Shown piece after piece: positions 45,393-54,793 of a stretch of DNA of 64,000 bases. The notes below the pieces were generated by a model that was not told the DNA's origin, ran no database searches, and saw nothing but the letters and a program-made list of their open reading frames with translations. Position numbers and translations under genes: made by a program. The first letter of the stretch is position 1. Each line of letters opens with the position of its first letter. This stretch comes from an uncultured Pelagibacteraceae bacterium (GTDB lineage Bacteria; Pseudomonadota; Alphaproteobacteria; Pelagibacterales; Pelagibacteraceae). Where the stretch lies: assembly GCA_902596745.1 (NCBI GenBank), contig CACJUZ010000003.1, forward strand, positions 36,292 to 100,291, read 5' to 3'.

Positions 45393-46517
45393 ATGACTAA
45401 AATTAAATTAGCTTTTTTTAGTACATCAAGATCAGAATTAGGAAACATGTCTAATTTAATAAAATATTTAAAAAAAGATAAAAGATTTCATATTTACTTT
45501 TTTGCTGGTGGAACACATTTTTTAAAAGAATTTGGAAACACATTTAAAGAAATTAAAAAGAAAAAAATAAAGATCGATAGTACATTTAAATTTTTTTCTA
45601 ATAAAAATAAGTTAAAAGATATATCTTACCAACTAGGAGAAGCCCAAGAAAAAATTAATAAAATTTTTTTAAATTTTAATTTTAAATATATGGTTTTATT
45701 TGGAGATAGATATGAATTACTACCTATAATCAATAATTTAATTTTACACGAAAAAAAATTAATTCACTTTGGTGGTGGTGAAACAACTTTAGGAGCAATT
45801 GATCAAAAGGTTAGAAACATTATTACCAGCGCAGCAGATTTACATTTTACATCCTCAAATGAGTATAAAATTAATTTAATTAAAAAAGGTATTAAAAAAG
45901 AATATGTATATAATGCAGGGACATTTAGTAATTCAGCTATTAAAGATAACCAGAAAAATAATTTATTTCTTAAAAGATTTAAATTAGAAAAAAATTTTGT
46001 AATAATGACTTATCATCCAGAAACACTAATTTCTCTCAAAAAAAATTTATTAGTTTTGAAAAATATTTTTTTATTTTTAAATAAAAAAAAATTTAAAGTA
46101 ATTATTACAGCGCCTAACAAAGAAATATACTCAGATAAAATATTATTAGAAATTAAAAAAAATTTAAAATTAAATGAAAATTTAATTTATTTTCCTTCTT
46201 TAGGAAATAATCTTTTTAAGTATTTGCTTAAAAAAAGTAAATTTATTATTGGTAACTCATCCGCATGTGTAATTCTTGCTCCTTTCTATAAAGTTCCTTC
46301 AATTAATGTAGGGAATAGACAAACCGGTAGATTAATGCACTCAAGTGTTATTAATACAAGCGGAATTGGTAAATCGTTAGAAAAAAGTTATGATATTTTA
46401 ATGTCGTCCAAATATAAAAAAAATATTAAAAATCTTAAGTTTAAATTACAGAAAAAAAATCAATTTTCTTTTGTTAAAAATAAAATATTAAATTTTATAA
46501 AAAAAAATGAAAAATAA
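45393..46517 (+). CDS. UDP/GDP-sugar 2-epimerase, NeuC/LegG type
   Basis: The 374-residue GT-B-fold epimerase releases the nucleotide while inverting C2, giving the hexose precursor of nonulosonic acids. MVLFGDRYELLP, LIHFGGGETTLGAIDQKVRN, MTYHPET and IIGNSSACVILAPF match the hydrolysing NeuC/LegG group. The start has a Shine-Dalgarno GGAG 7 nt before ATG. It opens the plus operon and overlaps neuB-type synthase by 11 nt. LegG is favoured over NeuC because of the LegC, PtmE and PseH-like genes downstream. Confidence 0.88.
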   Translation: MTKIKLAFFSTSRSELGNMSNLIKYLKKDKRFHIYFFAGGTHFLKEFGNTFKEIKKKKIKIDSTFKFFSNKNKLKDISYQLGEAQEKINKIFLNFNFKYMVLFGDRYELLPIINNLILHEKKLIHFGGGETTLGAIDQKVRNIITSAADLHFTSSNEYKINLIKKGIKKEYVYNAGTFSNSAIKDNQKNNLFLKRFKLEKNFVIMTYHPETLISLKKNLLVLKNIFLFLNKKKFKVIITAPNKEIYSDKILLEIKKNLKLNENLIYFPSLGNNLFKYLLKKSKFIIGNSSACVILAPFYKVPSINVGNRQTGRLMHSSVINTSGIGKSLEKSYDILMSSKYKKNIKNLKFKLQKKNQFSFVKNKILNFIKKNEK

Positions 46518-47544
46518 ATATCCCTGGAATAAAAAATTATATATTATTGCAGAAGCTGGTGTAAACCACAACGGAAAGTATAATCTTGCAAAAAAAATGA
46601 TTTTAAGTGCTAAAAAAGCTGGTGCTGATGCAGTTAAGTTTCAAACATGGGTGGAAGGCGAATTAACAGGTAAATTTACAAAAAAAATTGGATATGTCAA
46701 AAGAAATTTTAAAACAGATCTATCAAGATATAAAATATCTAATAAATTATCACTTTCCTTTAAAGAGTTTATAAAACTAAATAAGTTTTGCAAAAAAATT
46801 AAAATTGATTTTTTAACTACTCCCTGTGGAGAAAAAAGTCTAAAATTTATCACAGATAAATTAAAAGTGAAATATATTAAAATTGGTTCTTCAGAATTAA
46901 ATAATTTGGATTTTTTAAAAAAAGTAAGTAAAAAAAAACGTCCGATTATTTTTTCTTCTGGAATGGGAACTCTTGAAGAAATTAAAAAAGCTTACAGAGT
47001 ATGTAAAAAAAATAACAAGTATCCTATTATAGTTTTTCAGTGTACTTCCCAATATCCTTGTGATCCAAAGAATGTAAACTTAAATGTTATTTCAACTTTG
47101 CAAAAATTTTTTCCATTAGTTGGATTTTCAGATCATACAAAAGGTAAAGAGGCAGCTATAGGAGCAGTATCTTTAGGCGTTAATATTGTAGAAAAACACT
47201 TTACTTTAAATAAAAATTTTAATGGTCCTGATCACAAGGCATCTTTAAGTGTAAATGAACTTAAGGATTATATTTATTCGCTCAAATTAACTAAGCGAAT
47301 GTTAGGCTCATATATAAAAAAACCAACTCAGGAAGAAAAAAACATAATGGAGCAAACTAGGAGAGGACTTGTAGCAAACCGAGATATTAAAAAAGGAAGT
47401 ATTTTACGGTATTCAGATATTTCACTAAAAAGGCCAGCTAGTGGAATACAGCCTAATGAGCTCAAATACGCAGTAAACAAAAGAGTAATGATAAATCTTA
47501 AAAAAGACCAACCAATTAAAAAGAAGAATTTAAAATCATTATGA
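46507..47544 (+). CDS. N-acetylneuraminate/legionaminate synthase, NeuB type
   Basis: The 345-residue enzyme condenses phosphoenolpyruvate with a 6-carbon sugar to a nonulosonic acid. The TIM barrel (about 1-275) has IIAEAGVNHNGKYNLAKKM, GADAVKFQTW, LKVKYIKIGSSELNN, FSSGMGTLEEI, FSDHTKGKEAA and IVEKHFTLNK. The C-terminal SAF antifreeze-like domain (about 285-345: TRRGLVANRDIKKGSIL) closes the active site. It follows LegG/NeuC with an 11-nt overlap. Confidence 0.93.
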   Translation: MKNKYPWNKKLYIIAEAGVNHNGKYNLAKKMILSAKKAGADAVKFQTWVEGELTGKFTKKIGYVKRNFKTDLSRYKISNKLSLSFKEFIKLNKFCKKIKIDFLTTPCGEKSLKFITDKLKVKYIKIGSSELNNLDFLKKVSKKKRPIIFSSGMGTLEEIKKAYRVCKKNNKYPIIVFQCTSQYPCDPKNVNLNVISTLQKFFPLVGFSDHTKGKEAAIGAVSLGVNIVEKHFTLNKNFNGPDHKASLSVNELKDYIYSLKLTKRMLGSYIKKPTQEEKNIMEQTRRGLVANRDIKKGSILRYSDISLKRPASGIQPNELKYAVNKRVMINLKKDQPIKKKNLKSL

Positions 47545-48566
47545 ACTTAGTACGTGATCAGAAAAATTGGGATATAATTTTGGGAAAATTTAAAAAAGAT
47601 GGAATAAGTGACTCTTACCATAATTTTGAATATCAAAACCTTTATAAATCCAAAAATTCAGAACCAATTCTTTTTGTACATGAGAAAAAAAATAAAATAT
47701 TTATTTTACCATTTCTTAAAAATAAAATTTTGGATACAAATTATTATGATTTTGAGACTGCATATGGTTATGGTGGACCACTAACATCTTCATTTGACGT
47801 AAATTTCATTAAAGATTCTTGGGGGAAATTTAAGGAAATATTAAATAATGAAAAAATAATTGCAGGAATTATAAGATTTAACCCTATTCTTAACTCTGAT
47901 GAAATTTTTGAAAATAAATTTATTAAAATAATCTACAAATGTAGCACGGTTGTAATGGAGTGTAATAAAACTTTAGATCATGCAAGAAGTAACTATTCAA
48001 AAGATATTAAAAATAGGCTTAAAAAAATTAATAAAGATAATATAAAAGTAAGTATTTCAAACGAAAGTAATTATTTAAACTCATTTAAAAAAATTTATAT
48101 CGATAGAATGACTAAATTAAAAGCAGATCAAAGCTATTTTTTTACCCAAAATTATTTTGATAATTTTATAAATTTTAATAAAACAAATTGGAAAATATTA
48201 TCTGTAATTTTCGAAAACAAATTTATTGGAGGAGCTATTTTATTATTTTCAAAAAATATTTGCAATGTTCATTTGTCCTCTAGTTTAGAAAAACATTTTA
48301 ATCTTTCACCAAATATTATTATAAGAGATAAAGTAATAGAATATTGCTACTCAAACAAAATAAACTATATCCACTTCGGCGGTGGGAGAACCCATCTTAA
48401 AGATGATAGTCTTTTAACTTTTAAAATGAAATTTTGTAAAAATTTAAAAACATATTTTTTAGGAGGAATGATTATTAATGAAGAAATTTATAATAAATTT
48501 ATCAAAGAAAAATCAAAAGAGGTTCCTGAAAAATATAAAAATTATTTTTTAAGATATAGATATTAA
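47541..48566 (+). CDS. FemAB-like GNAT-fold acyltransferase
   Basis: The 341-residue protein resembles FemAB/BioF2-like proteins: an N-terminal half with YGYGGPLTSSFD and a C-terminal GNAT-like half with KFIGGAILLFSKN and FGGGRTHLKDDSLLTFKMKFC. These transfer aminoacyl or acyl groups from a tRNA or CoA donor. Within a nonulosonate operon it could acylate an amino sugar. It overlaps the synthase by 4 nt and is followed immediately by an aminotransferase-like gene. The donor is unknown. Confidence 0.75.
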   Translation: MNLVRDQKNWDIILGKFKKDGISDSYHNFEYQNLYKSKNSEPILFVHEKKNKIFILPFLKNKILDTNYYDFETAYGYGGPLTSSFDVNFIKDSWGKFKEILNNEKIIAGIIRFNPILNSDEIFENKFIKIIYKCSTVVMECNKTLDHARSNYSKDIKNRLKKINKDNIKVSISNESNYLNSFKKIYIDRMTKLKADQSYFFTQNYFDNFINFNKTNWKILSVIFENKFIGGAILLFSKNICNVHLSSSLEKHFNLSPNIIIRDKVIEYCYSNKINYIHFGGGRTHLKDDSLLTFKMKFCKNLKTYFLGGMIINEEIYNKFIKEKSKEVPEKYKNYFLRYRY

Positions 48567-48567
48567 T

Positions 48568-49608
48568 ATGAGAAAACTTATTGGTGGAAATTATGGATTT
48601 AAGAGAACTTATCGAATAAAAAATAATTTCTTTATCAGAAATTCAGATAATCTTTTTCCCAGTGGAAGAAGTGCTTTTATAAGTCTTGTAGAATATTTGT
48701 TTAAAAAGAATAATTTAAGCAAGATAGAAATCCCTACCTTTTTATGTGAAAGTATTGCTCAATCTTTACATAGATATAACTTTGATTATTCATTTTACTC
48801 TATTAACAAAAAATTTGAATTAAAACCAAAATTAAAAAAAGACACTATTACTTTATTGGTAAATTTATTTGGTATGAATGATGAAAATATAAAGAAAATA
48901 GTTAAAAATAACTCTGGCCAAAGTTTTATTATAGATATGACTCATTCAATATTAAATAAAAACTTTTCATTGGAGAAAAAAGAAAATACAGAAATATTTT
49001 TTTCTTTAAGAAAGTTTTCACCAGTTATGGCTGGAATGTCTTCAATCAAGAATATGCAAAGTGTTTTAAATTCTCGTTATTTAAGATTGTTTAAAGATAA
49101 TATTGAATTAAAAAAAAAAAGATATAAATATTTTAAATTAGAAAATAAGCCTATTGATATTTTTTTTGAAAATAAAATGATAAGACAATTTAGTAATCAT
49201 GAGAAAAAACTTAAAAGAATTTTTCATACTAAAGTTCCAAAAATAATGCCAGTTTTATTGAATGGTATTAATTGGAATGAAGTTAGAAGGAAAAGGAAAA
49301 ACAATTTTCTCTATTTAACTAAAAAAATAAAAAAGAAATTTAAAATAATAAATTTAGGTAACTTGAGAAAAAGCGTTACTCCTATGTTTTTAGTACTAGA
49401 CCTTGGTAAACATAGAGATAACATAAAAAAATTTCTTTTTTCAAAAAGAATACTGACACCAGTTCATTGGCCAAAATCAAAATTTGTAAATTACAGAAAC
49501 TTTAAAGTTGAGAAAAAAATGACTGAAACTTTATTAAGTATACCTATTGATCAAAGATATAATTATACTCATATGGAACTCATATCGAAAAATTTATTAA
49601 AATATTAA
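48568..49608 (+). CDS. Divergent PLP-dependent aminotransferase-like protein
   Basis: The 346-residue protein is a remote relative of DegT-type aminotransferases. LFPSGRSAFISLVEYL resembles the substrate/PLP phosphate region, FIIDMTHSIL gives the aspartate that holds the PLP ring nitrogen, and FSLRKFSPVMAG would supply the PLP lysine. The glycine-rich loop after the lysine is weak. Proteins of this kind recur beside FemAB-like genes in surface-glycan loci. Activity is likely but unproven. Confidence 0.55.
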   Translation: MRKLIGGNYGFKRTYRIKNNFFIRNSDNLFPSGRSAFISLVEYLFKKNNLSKIEIPTFLCESIAQSLHRYNFDYSFYSINKKFELKPKLKKDTITLLVNLFGMNDENIKKIVKNNSGQSFIIDMTHSILNKNFSLEKKENTEIFFSLRKFSPVMAGMSSIKNMQSVLNSRYLRLFKDNIELKKKRYKYFKLENKPIDIFFENKMIRQFSNHEKKLKRIFHTKVPKIMPVLLNGINWNEVRRKRKNNFLYLTKKIKKKFKIINLGNLRKSVTPMFLVLDLGKHRDNIKKFLFSKRILTPVHWPKSKFVNYRNFKVEKKMTETLLSIPIDQRYNYTHMELISKNLLKY

Positions 49609-49609
49609 A

Positions 49610-50662
49610 ATGAAAAAAAATTTAAAAATAAGGGAAGACATTACAATTAAACAAACATTTACAAGGTTAAATAGTACAGGTCTGGGATGTTTGTTTGTAG
49701 AGGATAAGAAAGGTAAATTTTTAGGAACAATAACAGATGGTGACTGTAGAAGAGCACTCTTAAAAGGACAAAATCTAAATTCTAAAATTAAAAATATTTA
49801 TAACAAAAAGCCCTTCAAACTTTTTCAAAACACTTTTGATAAGAACAATTTGAGAAATTTATTTATTAAAAATAAAATTGACCTTATTCCAATTTTAAAT
49901 AAAAATAATAAAGTAAATAATTATATAACTTTTTCTGAGACTTTTAAAAAGAAACAAAAACAAAAAATTTATAAAAAGAATAAAAATTCGATAGTCATAA
50001 TGGCTGGTGGTCAAGGAAAAAGGATGTTGCCATTTACAAGTATACTCCCAAAACCATTGTTACCTTTAAAGAAACAAACTGTCATAGAGAAAATAATATC
50101 AAATTTCATAGATCAAAAATTTACAAATTTTATTTTATCAGTTCATTATAAGTCGAAAATAATTAAATCTTTCTTTGAAGAATTAAAACCTAAATATAAA
50201 ATTAGATTTATAGAAGAAAAAAAACCAATGGGAACTATCGGATCACTAAGCCTAATGAAAGGGAAATTATCTCAAGATTTTTTTGTTTGTAATTGTGATA
50301 CTATTTGTAATCCAAATTTTAATGAGGTAATTAAATTTCATAAGAATAATAAAAATATTCTTACGATAATTGCTTCATCAAGAAAAATATCTATACCTTA
50401 TGGTGTCTGTGAGTTAAGTGACACCGGAGAGTTTTTAAAGATAAATGAAAAACCAAATAAAGAATTTATAATTAATACTGGAATGTATTTGATAAATAAA
50501 AAGATATTTAAGTACATACCCAAAAGAAAAATTGATATTGATATTTTAATTAAAAATTTAAAAAACAATAATGAAAAAGTAGGAGTGTTCCCATCATTAG
50601 AAAATGAATGGTCTGATGTTGGAGTTTGGAAAAATTACGAACAATACATTAAAAGTATTTAA
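49610..50662 (+). CDS. CBS-domain sugar-1-phosphate nucleotidyltransferase, PtmE-like
   Basis: The 350-residue protein has two N-terminal CBS repeats (about 1-120: GCLFVEDKKGKFLGTITDGD) fused to a nucleotidyltransferase domain (about 125-350: IVIMAGGQGKRMLPFTSILPKPLLP, ending WSDVGVWKNYEQY). This is the arrangement of Campylobacter PtmE, which makes GDP-GlcN for legionaminate. It lies just before the CMP-nonulosonate synthetase, as in such clusters. The nucleotide used cannot be read from sequence. Confidence 0.83.
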   Translation: MKKNLKIREDITIKQTFTRLNSTGLGCLFVEDKKGKFLGTITDGDCRRALLKGQNLNSKIKNIYNKKPFKLFQNTFDKNNLRNLFIKNKIDLIPILNKNNKVNNYITFSETFKKKQKQKIYKKNKNSIVIMAGGQGKRMLPFTSILPKPLLPLKKQTVIEKIISNFIDQKFTNFILSVHYKSKIIKSFFEELKPKYKIRFIEEKKPMGTIGSLSLMKGKLSQDFFVCNCDTICNPNFNEVIKFHKNNKNILTIIASSRKISIPYGVCELSDTGEFLKINEKPNKEFIINTGMYLINKKIFKYIPKRKIDIDILIKNLKNNNEKVGVFPSLENEWSDVGVWKNYEQYIKSI

Positions 50663-50664
50663 TA

Positions 50665-51324
50665 ATGCATAATTTTTTAGGTATCATAGCTGCAAGAAAG
50701 AAATCTATAAGGATTAAAAACAAAAATTTAGAAAAATTAGGAAAAAAAAAATTAATTGAGTACACTTTTTCTTCCGCTAAAAAATCAAAAAAATTAGACA
50801 AGATTTTTTTATCTACAGATGATACTAAAATTATAAAACTTGCAAAAAGGTACAATATCAAAGCTCCATTTCTCAGACCTAGCTCTATATCAACATCAAA
50901 AACAAAAATGGAAACAGTAGTTTTGCACTCGCTTAAATTTTATAAAAAAAAGTATAAGATTTTACCTAAAAATTTTGTAATCTTACAACCTACGTCTCCT
51001 TTTAGAACACAGAAAGACATTGATAATTCTATAAATAAATATAAAAAATTAAAATCTAAATCTTTGGTTTCGGTTAGTAAACCACTAAATCCTGTTGAAG
51101 AAATTTTTATTATTTCAAAAAGAAAACTTGGAAAAAACCTTAAAAAGTTCAAAAATAATAGCTTATTTTTAAATGGGTCTATTTACATAAGAAACACAAA
51201 AGAATTTTTAAAACAAAGAATTTTAATAAGTAAAAATTCTAATTATTTTGTAACAAAAAAAATAAATTCTATAGATATAAACGATAAAATGGATTTAAGT
51301 TTCGCAAAGTCACTAATTAAATAG
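50665..51324 (+). CDS. CMP-nonulosonate cytidylyltransferase (NeuA/LegF-like)
   Basis: The 219-residue protein has IIAARKKSIRIKNKNLEKLG, IFLSTDDTKI and VILQPTSPFRTQKDID, the acylneuraminate cytidylyltransferase pattern. It would activate the product of the NeuB-type synthase as its CMP derivative. It has no extra hydrolase domain. It lies 2 nt after the PtmE-like gene and 7 nt before the Fe-ADH-like gene. Confidence 0.88.
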   Translation: MHNFLGIIAARKKSIRIKNKNLEKLGKKKLIEYTFSSAKKSKKLDKIFLSTDDTKIIKLAKRYNIKAPFLRPSSISTSKTKMETVVLHSLKFYKKKYKILPKNFVILQPTSPFRTQKDIDNSINKYKKLKSKSLVSVSKPLNPVEEIFIISKRKLGKNLKKFKNNSLFLNGSIYIRNTKEFLKQRILISKNSNYFVTKKINSIDINDKMDLSFAKSLIK

Positions 51325-51331
51325 GTTTACT

Positions 51332-52480
51332 ATGAAGATTGAAAATAAATTTCAAGTTTTGTTTAAAGGTAATGTATATGATTCTTTGAATAAATACATT
51401 TTTCAAAAAAAATTTTCAAAAATTGCCTTAATTTTAGATAAAAATTTAAAAAATTATGTATATTTTAAGAAAGTTATAAATAAGATAAAAAAAAAACATA
51501 AAATTAAAAAAATATATTATTACTCAGAAATTGGTGAGCCATCATATCAATTTCTAGAAAACGAAAAGAAAAACTTTAAATTTAAAAATAAAGCTAAATT
51601 TGATCTATTCATTTCTATTGGAGGAGGAAGTACAATAGATTTTTCAAAAGGGTTGGCGGTTGTTTCTAAAAATCCAGGAAATGCTTTAAAATATATGGGA
51701 TTTCCTGTGCTACGTAATAAACCTGTGCCTATTATTGCAATACCTACAAACTGTAGTACTGGATCAGAAGTAACATTTAACGCAGTTTTTACTGATAAAA
51801 AAAATAAAAAGAAGCTTGGTATAAATTCAAAACATAACTATCCGATACTTTCTATATATGACCCAAAATTAGTAGGATTAGCTAATGATCAAATAATATT
51901 CTATTCATCTTGTGCATCTTTAATGAGAGCATTGGAAACTTATGTAAGCAGAGACTCTAATATTATAACTAAATTTTACTCTAAAAAATCTTTTTTTTTG
52001 ATAACTGAAAATTTAAAAAATGCACTCAAGCAAAAAAGGAAAGAAAGTTATTTAAATTTACAATTCGGTTGCTTATTTTCTATGTTAGCCTTATCAAATG
52101 CAGGGGGTGGTGCAGCTGGAATTTTAACATATATGTTATCAGTAAAATACAATTTACCCCAGGCCTGGACTTATGCTGTGGTAGGGATTGAGTTTTTAAA
52201 AAAGAATATAAAATTAGGATATACGGATTATAAAAATATTGCAAAGTTAGACGGTAAAACGTTAAATTTAAACAAGGAAATTAAAAAAATTGAAAATCTA
52301 ATGCCTGAAAAGATAGGAAATACTCATACAAATAGTTATTCAAGTTACAAATCCTCAATATATGAAACTTTAATTTTAAAAAAAAGTACGCTTGATAATA
52401 AAAATCCAGTAAAGTATAAAATAAAAGATATCGATGATCTCTCTAAAAAAATATCTATAAAACTCGAAAAATATTTTTAA
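51332..52480 (+). CDS. Iron-containing alcohol dehydrogenase homologue lacking metal ligands (KdnB-like)
   Basis: The 382-residue protein has the group III alcohol dehydrogenase fold: LFISIGGGSTIDFSKG binds the cofactor, and KKLGINSKHNYPILSIYDPKLVGLA closely resembles KdnB of 8-amino-KDO synthesis. The metal site is gone. Aligned without gaps to the family, D-x3-H becomes A-x3-R in CASLMRALETYVS, and the two later histidines become Gly and Gln in NAGGGAAGILTYML...NLPQAW. It lies 2 nt before a KdnA-like aminotransferase. It may act without metal, perform another reaction or regulate its partner. Confidence 0.8.
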   Translation: MKIENKFQVLFKGNVYDSLNKYIFQKKFSKIALILDKNLKNYVYFKKVINKIKKKHKIKKIYYYSEIGEPSYQFLENEKKNFKFKNKAKFDLFISIGGGSTIDFSKGLAVVSKNPGNALKYMGFPVLRNKPVPIIAIPTNCSTGSEVTFNAVFTDKKNKKKLGINSKHNYPILSIYDPKLVGLANDQIIFYSSCASLMRALETYVSRDSNIITKFYSKKSFFLITENLKNALKQKRKESYLNLQFGCLFSMLALSNAGGGAAGILTYMLSVKYNLPQAWTYAVVGIEFLKKNIKLGYTDYKNIAKLDGKTLNLNKEIKKIENLMPEKIGNTHTNSYSSYKSSIYETLILKKSTLDNKNPVKYKIKDIDDLSKKISIKLEKYF

Positions 52481-52482
52481 TT

Positions 52483-53655
52483 ATGCCAGGTTTTGAATTT
52501 ATTAACGATCTTGAAAAAAAAGCAATACTTGATTTATTTGAAAAAAATAAAAAAAAATACGGCACATTTCCTTTATTTAGACCTAGAAAATATGTTAAAA
52601 AATTTGAAGAAAAATTTGCTAATTATATTGGTGTTAAATATGCTTGCTGTGTAACGTCCGGCACAGCAGCTATTAAGGTAGCGCTCATAGCTGCTGGTGT
52701 AAAAAAGGGTGATGAAGTTATCATACAAAGTTTTACTTTTGTAGCTCCTGTTGAAGCAATAATAGACATTGGAGCTAAACCAGTTTTGGTAAATGTTGAT
52801 GAAACATTAAACATGTGTCCAATCGAACTGGAGAAAAAAATAACAAAAAAAACAAAGGTAATAATGCCAGTTCACATGTTGGGTGTTGCTGCTGACATGG
52901 ATAAAATAAATAAAGTAGCGAAGAAACATAAAATTTTAGTGATAGACGATAATTGTGAGGCTTTAGGAGCTAAGTGGGGTAATAAAATGCTTGGAGCTCA
53001 GTCAGATATGTGCACGTGGAGCTTTGATAACGGCAAAACTATTACCACTGGTGAGGGTGGAATGATTACAACAAATAATAAGGAGTTTTTTAAATTATGC
53101 AAAGAGTACATGGACCATGGACATGAAAATAATCCTAAATTTCCAAGAGGAAGGGACACGCATCGAATTCCTGGCTTCAATTTTAGGCCTACAGAATTAA
53201 CTGGTATCATCGGACTAGTGCAGCTCAAAAAAATTGGTAAAATTATCAAAAATAATAAATTTTATAGTCAATTTTATATTAAATTACTTAAAAAATACAA
53301 AGGAATAAATTTAAGAAAAATTCCTAATAAAAATAAACCTTTAAATGATTGTGTAATTTTTAATTTTACTAATGAAAAATTGGCCAAAACATTTGTTAAA
53401 AAATTAAATGAGAACAATCTAGTTACCAAAAATGTCCCCGATGCAATAGAATGGCACTATGCAATGTATTGGGACCATATTTTTAAATTATTTGGATTAA
53501 ATAAATCTAAACTAAAGCAAAAACTTAAAAAATCCAGCTACATATTAAATAGAAGTGTATCTTTACCAATTTTTGCTAATGAAAAAATTGGAAAGGTGAA
53601 AAACAAAATAAAGATAATAAAATTTATATTAGATAAAATGTTGAAAAATGAGTAA
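52483..53655 (+). CDS. DegT/DnrJ/EryC1 aminotransferase, KdnA-like
   Basis: The 390-residue PLP sugar aminotransferase starts MPGFEFINDLEKKAIL and contains YMDHGHENNPK and GFNFRPTELTGIIGLVQLKK. As recalled, these features match KdnA, which makes 8-amino-8-deoxy-KDO. TSGTAAIKVALIAAG, VIDDNCEALGAKW and SFDNGKTITTGEGG (PLP lysine) are intact. Its partner is the metal-ligand-less KdnB-like gene. It overlaps the next aminotransferase by 8 nt. The KDO-like substrate is inferred. Confidence 0.82.
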   Translation: MPGFEFINDLEKKAILDLFEKNKKKYGTFPLFRPRKYVKKFEEKFANYIGVKYACCVTSGTAAIKVALIAAGVKKGDEVIIQSFTFVAPVEAIIDIGAKPVLVNVDETLNMCPIELEKKITKKTKVIMPVHMLGVAADMDKINKVAKKHKILVIDDNCEALGAKWGNKMLGAQSDMCTWSFDNGKTITTGEGGMITTNNKEFFKLCKEYMDHGHENNPKFPRGRDTHRIPGFNFRPTELTGIIGLVQLKKIGKIIKNNKFYSQFYIKLLKKYKGINLRKIPNKNKPLNDCVIFNFTNEKLAKTFVKKLNENNLVTKNVPDAIEWHYAMYWDHIFKLFGLNKSKLKQKLKKSSYILNRSVSLPIFANEKIGKVKNKIKIIKFILDKMLKNE

Positions 53656-54793
53656 ATTAGACAAAATTAGAAAAATAATTATTAAAACTATAAAAAAAAA
53701 TAATTCCCATCTTCATGAGCCTTATTTTGATAAAAAAGAACTTTTTGAGGTAAAAAAAACAATAAAAAGTACTATAGTTTCCACTTACGGTAAAAGTATA
53801 AATATTTTTGAAAAAAAAATATCAAAATTTTTAAAATCAAAATTCACGCTATGTGTTAATTCTGGTACTTCTGCTTTACATATTTCTTTAAAAGTTTTAG
53901 GTGTTGATAGAAATAGTATAGTTTATATGCCAAGTTTAACTTATGTGGCAGCCGCAAACGCAGTTAGATACAATCAGGCTGAGCCCTTTTTTTTAGATAG
54001 TGACAAATTTAATTACGGTATTTGTTATAAAGATTTAAAAAAAAATCTAGAAAAAAATGTTAAATTTATAAAAGGTAAACCTTTCTGCAAAATAGCAAAA
54101 AAAAAAATATCTGCTATTTTAGTTGTACATGCTTTTGGATATGCAGCAAATATTCGAAAAATTATCAAAATTGCAAAAAAATTTAAAATTCCAGTAATTG
54201 AAGATGCAGCTGATTGTTTTGGCACAAAAGTTTTTGGAAAATACTTAGGTACTTTTGGAGATGTGGGTATTTTAAGTTTTAATGGTAACAAAACTATAAC
54301 ATCTGGTTCTGGCGGTGCGATCTTAACTAAAAATAAAAAATTGTTCAATAGAGCATCAAAACTTATTACAGTATCGAAAAAAAAACATAAATGGAAATTT
54401 ATACATGATGAGGTTGGATATAATTATAAAATGAACGCTTTGAACGCTTCACTTGGTATTGCTCAAATAAAAAAAATTAATTTGATCTTAAAAAGAAAAA
54501 AAACATTACACTTCAGATATTTAAAAAATTTCAATGATTTAAAAGATATTGAAGTTGTGACGTCAGAGAAAAACACAAAATCAAATTATTGGATTAATTT
54601 AATCAAAGTTAAAAATATATCTTTAAGAGACAAAATTTTAAACTATTTATCACGTCATAAAATTTATTGCCGTCCAGTCTGGGATTTAATGCATACCTTA
54701 CCTATGTATAAAAAATATTATAGATCTAATATATCTGAAGCAAAAAAACTTTATGAAACGACTATTTGCTTACCAAGTGGTCCCTCTCTATAA
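53648..54793 (+). CDS. DegT/DnrJ/EryC1 aminotransferase, LegC-like
   Basis: The 381-residue enzyme resembles LegC, which aminates C4 of the 4-keto-6-deoxy sugar in legionaminate synthesis. EPYFDKKELFEVKKTI, NSGTSALHISLKVLGV, MPSLTYVAAANAVRYNQAEPFFLD, VIEDAADCFG and SFNGNKTITSGSGG (PLP lysine) match the type. It is one of two unlike DegT enzymes in tandem. Its stop lies directly before the formyltransferase-GNAT fusion, whose GNAT half would act on the new amine. Confidence 0.85.
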   Translation: MSKLDKIRKIIIKTIKKNNSHLHEPYFDKKELFEVKKTIKSTIVSTYGKSINIFEKKISKFLKSKFTLCVNSGTSALHISLKVLGVDRNSIVYMPSLTYVAAANAVRYNQAEPFFLDSDKFNYGICYKDLKKNLEKNVKFIKGKPFCKIAKKKISAILVVHAFGYAANIRKIIKIAKKFKIPVIEDAADCFGTKVFGKYLGTFGDVGILSFNGNKTITSGSGGAILTKNKKLFNRASKLITVSKKKHKWKFIHDEVGYNYKMNALNASLGIAQIKKINLILKRKKTLHFRYLKNFNDLKDIEVVTSEKNTKSNYWINLIKVKNISLRDKILNYLSRHKIYCRPVWDLMHTLPMYKKYYRSNISEAKKLYETTICLPSGPSL

